Assembly: GCA_903837025.1 (NCBI GenBank)
Contig: CAILTC010000448.1
Location: 1-10,101 of the forward strand
DNA from: an uncultured Bacteroidota bacterium
GTDB lineage: Bacteria; Bacteroidota; Bacteroidia; Flavobacteriales; Flavobacteriaceae
DNA length: 10,101 nt
Direction: 5' to 3'
The translations under genes and the position numbers were made by a program. Shown one piece after another: positions 7,227 to 10,101 of this stretch. The notes beneath the pieces are model-generated. The model was not told the DNA's origin. It was given only the letters and a program-made list of their open reading frames with translations, and ran no database searches. Position 1 is the first letter of the stretch; each line of letters opens with the position of its first letter.

Positions 7227-7319
7227 ATTCCAGTGATATTGACCACCCAATTCCAATTTAAAGTGACCACCTGATTCCAATTTAAAATGACCACCTAATT
7301 CCGGAGCAAAATGACCACC
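7227..7319 (-). repeat. IS21 terminal repeat array, four TGACCACC boxes at 24-base spacing
   Basis: TGACCACC occurs at 7240, 7264, 7288 and 7312, exactly 24 bases apart. Each box is preceded by ATTCC (7227, 7250, 7274, 7298), with 23 bases between the first two and 24 after that. These are the expected IstA-binding sites that assemble the transposase at an IS21 end. The two middle units are nearly identical (ATTCCAATTTAAARTGACC); the outer ones differ. Confidence 0.85.
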
Positions 7320-7383
7320 TCCATTTTTCATTAAAAACTACTCTTTTTCATCTGTTAATTAGTATTCAAATATACTTAAAATA

Positions 7384-8013
7384 TTATCCTTTATTTAGAC
7401 CTCTTTTCTTTCTCATAGATTCTCCATGTAATTCGAGTCGGTGAGATTGATGTATCAGTCTATCCAAAATTGCATCAGCTATTGTTTTTTCTCCAATTAT
7501 ATCATACCAACCTTGCACTGGGATTTGTGAGGTTACAATTATAGAACCATTATTATGCCTGTCTTCAATGATCTCTAAAAGGGTAATTCTGTTATGACTA
7601 TCCAATGCTTGCAGTCCAAAATCATCAAGAATAATAACATCTTGCCTTTCTATTTTGGCAAGTTCTCGCAGGTAAGAACCATCTGCTTTGGCCATTTTTA
7701 ATTTAGCAAACAACTTCGAAGTATTAAAATAACTTACTTTAAAACCTTGTATACAGGCCTGGTAACCCAATGCGGTACCTAAATAACTTTTACCTACACC
7801 TGTACTTCCAGTGATTAAAATGTTTTCGTTTTTTTCTACAAATTCGCATTCCGCTAGACGCAGTACCATGTTGCGGTCAAGATTACGGGTTTGGTCAAAA
7901 TTGATACTTTCAATATTTGATTTGTAATGGAATCGGGCATTCTTGATACTGCGTTCAATACGACGATTGTGCCTTTCGTCCCACTCCGCATCAATAATCA
8001 TCAATGAAAACAC
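7384..8013 (-). pseudogene. istB: istB, IS21-family AAA+ ATPase, N-terminus missing
   Basis: The frame gives 209 residues from a GTG at 8011-8013. It has a P-loop GSTGVGKS (69-76), a Walker B VIILDDFGLQ (126-135), sensor-1 region IIVTSQIP (158-165) and the DAILDRLIHQSHR segment (180-192) with the family's conserved arginine. The family-typical IDAEWDERHNRRIERS begins only 7 residues in, whereas intact IstB proteins are about 245 residues with about 35 more before this point. The GTG is therefore an accident of the break, not a native start. IstB is the DnaA-like helper that selects target DNA and stimulates the IstA transposase. With istA and the promoter end lost there is no clear source of transcription. 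Catalytic motifs look unspoiled and there is no internal stop, so the loss is recent or the codons have simply not yet decayed. Confidence 0.85.
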
Positions 8014-8035
8014 TGCTTTCGTATTAATAAAATAA
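8006..8035 (+). pseudogene. Possible C-terminal tail of a deleted upstream gene
   Basis: Just right of the istB break, one plus-strand frame reads E-N-T-A-F-V-L-I-K and then TAA (8033-8035), 10 bases before the porP/sprF ATG. A hydrophobic strand ending in a lone basic residue is how type B type IX sorting domains often finish, and genes with that domain commonly sit directly before porP/sprF genes. The stretch is very short, so this is suggestive only, and part of it may belong to istB. Confidence 0.3.
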
Positions 8036-8045
8036 GGCCTAATAA

Positions 8046-9065
8046 ATGAAACTAAAATTAATCATAATAGTTATTTTGACCATGCTCGCTTCAGAAGTCA
8101 ACGCTCAAGACCCTGTTTTTACTCAATATTTTTTCATACCCGAAACATTAAATCCTGCTTATACAGGAACATTAAATTCTTGGTATGCTGGTATAATACA
8201 TAGAACACAATGGCCGGATGGAAATAGAAAATTAATGACCGAATATGCATTTGTGAATGGCCCTTTAGACGAAGAAGGAAAAATGGGTTTAGGTGTGTCC
8301 TTTTTGAATCATCATGAAGTGTTTACAAATTATAATTATTCTGAAATGAATACCTCCTATGCCTATAGTGTTTCGCTCGATGGAGATTGGAAATTACGGC
8401 TTGGCTTAGAGGCTGGTTATGGACATAAAAGTTTTAATTTTGGAAACCTTGTCTTAGAAGATCAAATAAATACGAATAACGGCTCAATTAGTTCGGGAAC
8501 AGTTGATGGAGATGTTTTAAATTCTGGAAATAAAATTGATTTTTTCGATATTTCTACGGGTATATTACTTTATAAAGACCAAGCTTGGTTTGGAGCAGGT
8601 TTGAAACACTTAAATAGACCCGATATTTCTTTTGTAGAAAACGGAAACGTACCATTAAATATGTTTTTATCCCTTCATGGTGGATATGCTTTTGATATTG
8701 ATAATACCGGATTTTTCTTTTATAATAAGTCGAATTTATTATTGACAGCTAATTATATGCAACAATCTCAATATAACAGATTAGATATTGGAACTGCTTT
8801 AGAATTTGAGAAGTTTGTTTTTGGAGCTACCGCTGTAACTAATCCACAAAGAAAAAGTGACAATAGTCATCTACTCACCTCCATAAATTTATTTTCTTCT
8901 ATTCAGATAGAAAGCTTCGTTTTTGGATATTCCTATGATATAAATACATCAAAATTTGGAAATTCACTTGGCGTGCATGAACTAACACTCACCTGGCAAA
9001 TAGGTCGTCAATGTTCTAGATGTGATAACTATTTAGTGAAGCGTCCGTGGGGAAGAAATTATTAA
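8046..9065 (+). CDS. PorP/SprF family type IX secretion membrane protein
   Basis: A 339-residue outer-membrane beta-barrel protein. Residues 1-20 are a signal peptide ending VNA before Gln21. The mature start QDPVFTQYFFIPETLNPAYT is the family signature (QDPxFTQYxxxPxxxNPAYxG). The rest alternates amphipathic strands rich in Gly, Tyr and Phe, as in LRLGLEAGYGHKSFNFGNL and FVFGATAVTNPQRKSDNSHL, and ends with WQIGRQCSRCDNYLVKRPWG. Length is normal for the family. In Flavobacterium johnsoniae SprF is needed for secretion of its neighbour SprB, the mobile gliding adhesin, and paralogues normally follow a gene with a type B C-terminal sorting domain. Here the upstream neighbour is an IS21 scar with only about 30 bases between, leaving little room for a native promoter, so the gene is an orphan whose partner and perhaps promoter were deleted. 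No terminator follows directly. Confidence 0.88.
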   Translation: MKLKLIIIVILTMLASEVNAQDPVFTQYFFIPETLNPAYTGTLNSWYAGIIHRTQWPDGNRKLMTEYAFVNGPLDEEGKMGLGVSFLNHHEVFTNYNYSEMNTSYAYSVSLDGDWKLRLGLEAGYGHKSFNFGNLVLEDQINTNNGSISSGTVDGDVLNSGNKIDFFDISTGILLYKDQAWFGAGLKHLNRPDISFVENGNVPLNMFLSLHGGYAFDIDNTGFFFYNKSNLLLTANYMQQSQYNRLDIGTALEFEKFVFGATAVTNPQRKSDNSHLLTSINLFSSIQIESFVFGYSYDINTSKFGNSLGVHELTLTWQIGRQCSRCDNYLVKRPWGRNY

Positions 9066-9365
9066 CAGCAACGAAACCGTAAAAAAATAACTTAAAGAGA
9101 AATACAATTGATAATGGCTGGTGTAAACAAAAAAATGCTTCCATTATGGAATCGATGTGATTGAAAAAAGTCTAATTTTAAAAATTAATTGTTATTCGAT
9201 TATTTCAACCAATATTTAAATAAAAATAGATTTTTGGTCTAGCTCTGCAAAAAAAGGTAAATAATTAACAATCAACATTTCTATAGGCGGCATAATTTTT
9301 TTGTGGATTATGCAAAAGTTTTAAAATGGATTTTAAATAATTCGAAATACTCACCTCTCATCCAC
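9066..9365. other. Gene-poor spacer after the porP/sprF-like gene
   Basis: No supported gene on either strand. A 16-codon frame starts at 9114 (MAGVNKKMLPLWNRCD) but resembles nothing I know. Composition is very AT-rich apart from a GC patch GGCGGC near 9287. The left half of a 10-base inverted repeat lies at 9299-9308. Confidence 0.55.
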
Positions 9366-9369
9366 AAAA
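9299..9369. repeat. 10-base inverted repeat next to the terminator
   Basis: TTTTGTGGAT (9299-9308) and ATCCACAAAA (9360-9369) are exact reverse complements separated by 51 bases. The right arm includes the tail of the minus-strand terminator. It may be a decayed element end or a chance match in AT-rich DNA. Confidence 0.35.
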
Positions 9370-9403
9370 CAAAACCCTGCAATTAAATAAATTACAGGGT
9401 TTT
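9366..9403 (-). terminator. Intrinsic terminator of the pseudo-receiver gene
   Basis: The arms AAAACCCTG (9371-9379) and CAGGGTTTT (9395-9403) form nine base pairs, continued after one mismatch by AATT/AATT, with a 5-base loop. On the minus strand the stem ends in TTTT-G-TTTT and lies 15 bases beyond the stop codon at 9419. On the plus strand the following T content is weaker, so any role for the gene at 8046 is secondary. Confidence 0.75.
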
Positions 9404-9418
9404 GAACTTTAAAACTGT

Positions 9419-9793
9419 CTAGTTGTTTTTAATATTCTCTATCAAAGAAAAACTTGCAAGTTTTAAATATGATTTGAATTCAATTATAATTTCCGACTTT
9501 AATTTAGAGGTATCTAATAGATATATTTCATCAATTTGTCGCATTGTCAAAAATAACTTTTCATTGAAAGTACAAACTATTAGTGGAATTCCTCTTTTAT
9601 AAACTCTCATAAAATCTATTAATTCGTCTTCTGAATAGATTACAAATACTATTACAGAATAATTATTTACGGCATTTTCAAAAGACTCAAATTCCTTAAA
9701 AGTATCAAAATTAAGTGACTTTCTAAATTCATATTTTAAGAATCTAGAAAAATAATTTCGGCAATCATATACAACATGTTTTTTAGTATCCAT
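9419..9793 (-). CDS. Small hypothetical protein, probable degenerate response-regulator receiver domain
   Basis: 124 residues with no signal peptide or membrane helix. I do not recognise a named family. The predicted order of strands and helices fits a CheY-like receiver: strand HVVYDC (6-11), helix YFSRFLKYEFRK (14-25), strand 29-34, helix SFENAVNN, strand YSVIVFVIYS (45-54), helix EDELIDFMRVYKRG, strand IPLIVCTF (69-76), helix to 86, strand EIYLLDTSK (89-97), final helix to about 111. A conserved-type Thr75 and a Lys97 are near their expected places. However, the acidic pair after strand 1 is reduced to Asp10, and the phosphoacceptor Asp at the end of strand 3 is replaced by hydrophobic residues. 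If the fold is right, it would act without phosphorylation, perhaps as a binding partner. Lone gene with its own terminator; very AT-rich coding. Fold assignment is my inference from the pattern. Confidence 0.7.
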   Translation of the reverse strand: MDTKKHVVYDCRNYFSRFLKYEFRKSLNFDTFKEFESFENAVNNYSVIVFVIYSEDELIDFMRVYKRGIPLIVCTFNEKLFLTMRQIDEIYLLDTSKLKSEIIIEFKSYLKLASFSLIENIKNN

Positions 9794-10101
9794 TTGATAA
9801 ATAGTTTAAATTTTATTGACAATAATTATAGATTTCAACTATTTTGAAAGCATAGAATAGTGAGCTCTCACTAAGTCTTTATATTATTTTCATAATACCA
9901 TAAAACAAAATTATTCAGATTCAGATTGTTAAAAAGCTTCATAAAGTTGTATTATAACCCATTTTAGGAAAATATAACTTGAATAGTATTATTTACTAAA
10001 AGCAAAAAAAAATGATCTAAAAACAATTTTAAAAAAGTCTTTATAAGATTTTTTTGGTCTTTATTAGGCTATTTTATTCGATTTAATCTACACAGAAAAT
10101 A
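9794..10101. other. AT-rich right-hand spacer without a visible gene
   Basis: No supported coding region on either strand. The stretch contains a short tandem ATTCAG (9913-9927), three copies of GTCTTTAT (9875, 10037, 10057; the last two 20 bases apart) and a weak A-rich/T-rich hairpin at 10031-10055 with only a four-pair core. It is probably upstream sequence of the minus-strand gene and of whatever lies beyond the window. Confidence 0.5.
9906..9913 (-). promoter_or_regulatory. Possible -7 box for the pseudo-receiver gene
   Basis: On the minus strand this reads TAATTTTG and fits TAnnTTTG, about 110 bases before the ATG. No TTTG lies at the expected distance upstream, and AT-rich DNA gives such matches by chance. 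Confidence 0.2.

Larger units (their letters stand above)
7222..8013 (-). mobile_element. Remnant of an IS21-family insertion sequence
   Basis: One end is intact: it begins TGTAAATTCC at 7222 and has the multiple internal repeats that are the hallmark of IS21 ends. It is followed by istB on the minus strand. The transposase gene istA, which precedes istB in intact elements and would lie beyond 8013, is missing, as is the other terminal repeat. The inner break falls inside istB at about 8001-8013. An intact copy would be roughly 2.5 kb, so about a third remains. It cannot move by itself, although its one end could in principle still be bound by IstA from another copy. Confidence 0.85.

Noticed and set aside
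7227..7319. Regularly spaced repeats resembling a small CRISPR array
   Set aside because: The period is only 24 bases, the 'spacers' are themselves nearly identical, there are no cas genes, and the repeats sit exactly at an IS21 end next to istB.
8011..8013. GTG as a genuine start of istB
   Set aside because: The conserved family region starts within a few residues and about 35 N-terminal residues are missing, so the frame is broken here by the deletion.
9114..9164. 16-codon frame after the porP/sprF-like gene
   Set aside because: Too short and without any supporting signal or known similarity.
10031..10055. Hairpin AAAAAAG-TCTT-TAT-AAGA-TTTTTTT as a terminator
   Set aside because: The core stem has only four pairs and one G-C pair; the rest is A/T runs. 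No gene ends just before it.

Overview
The window looks like chromosome of a Bacteroidota bacterium, most likely a Flavobacterium-like member of the Flavobacteriia. The evidence is low GC with AT-rich spacers, no Shine-Dalgarno signals before the genes, promoter candidates of the Bacteroidota form (TTTG, about 20 bases, TAnnTTTG), a PorP/SprF-family outer-membrane protein typical of type IX secretion and gliding, a FecI-like ECF sigma factor, and housekeeping proteins of types common in flavobacteria. Genus is inference from remembered sequences, not from a search.

Left part (1-2870): the 3' part of a MoxR/ChlI-like AAA+ ATPase gene runs off the left edge. It ends in a perfectly palindromic, probably bidirectional terminator (1202-1237). 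Facing it on the minus strand is a likely two-gene operon: a membrane protein with an N-terminal GYF_2 domain and a long coiled coil, then a ten-helix EamA/DMT transporter. A good promoter candidate lies at 2930-2960.

Middle part (3159-6548): a tight plus-strand operon encodes a YghZ-type aldo/keto reductase and, 10 bases later, a secreted glycoside hydrolase family 3 enzyme with an EF-hand-like calcium loop. A clear intrinsic terminator closes it. About 430 bases of AT-rich spacer follow, holding several dyad symmetries, including a bulged inverted repeat at 6701-6783.

Rearranged part (6981-8045): an ECF sigma factor gene is cut off after region 2 by the end of an IS21-family element, and the IS end itself supplies the stop codon. 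The IS end carries four TGACCACC boxes exactly 24 bases apart. Only istB survives, without its N-terminus. istA and the other IS end are gone, and the remnant abuts the start of the porP/sprF-like gene. About ten codons just before that gene read like the C-terminal tail of a lost upstream gene, possibly a type IX secreted adhesin. This is the scar of an insertion followed by a deletion.

Right part (8046-10101): a complete PorP/SprF-like gene, a gene-poor spacer, a hairpin terminator, and a minus-strand gene for a 124-residue protein that looks like a degenerate response-regulator receiver domain lacking the phosphoacceptor aspartate. The last 300 bases show no gene.

I see no new defence or biosynthetic system. 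The most informative points are the IS21 scar with its two broken neighbours and the possible pseudo-receiver.
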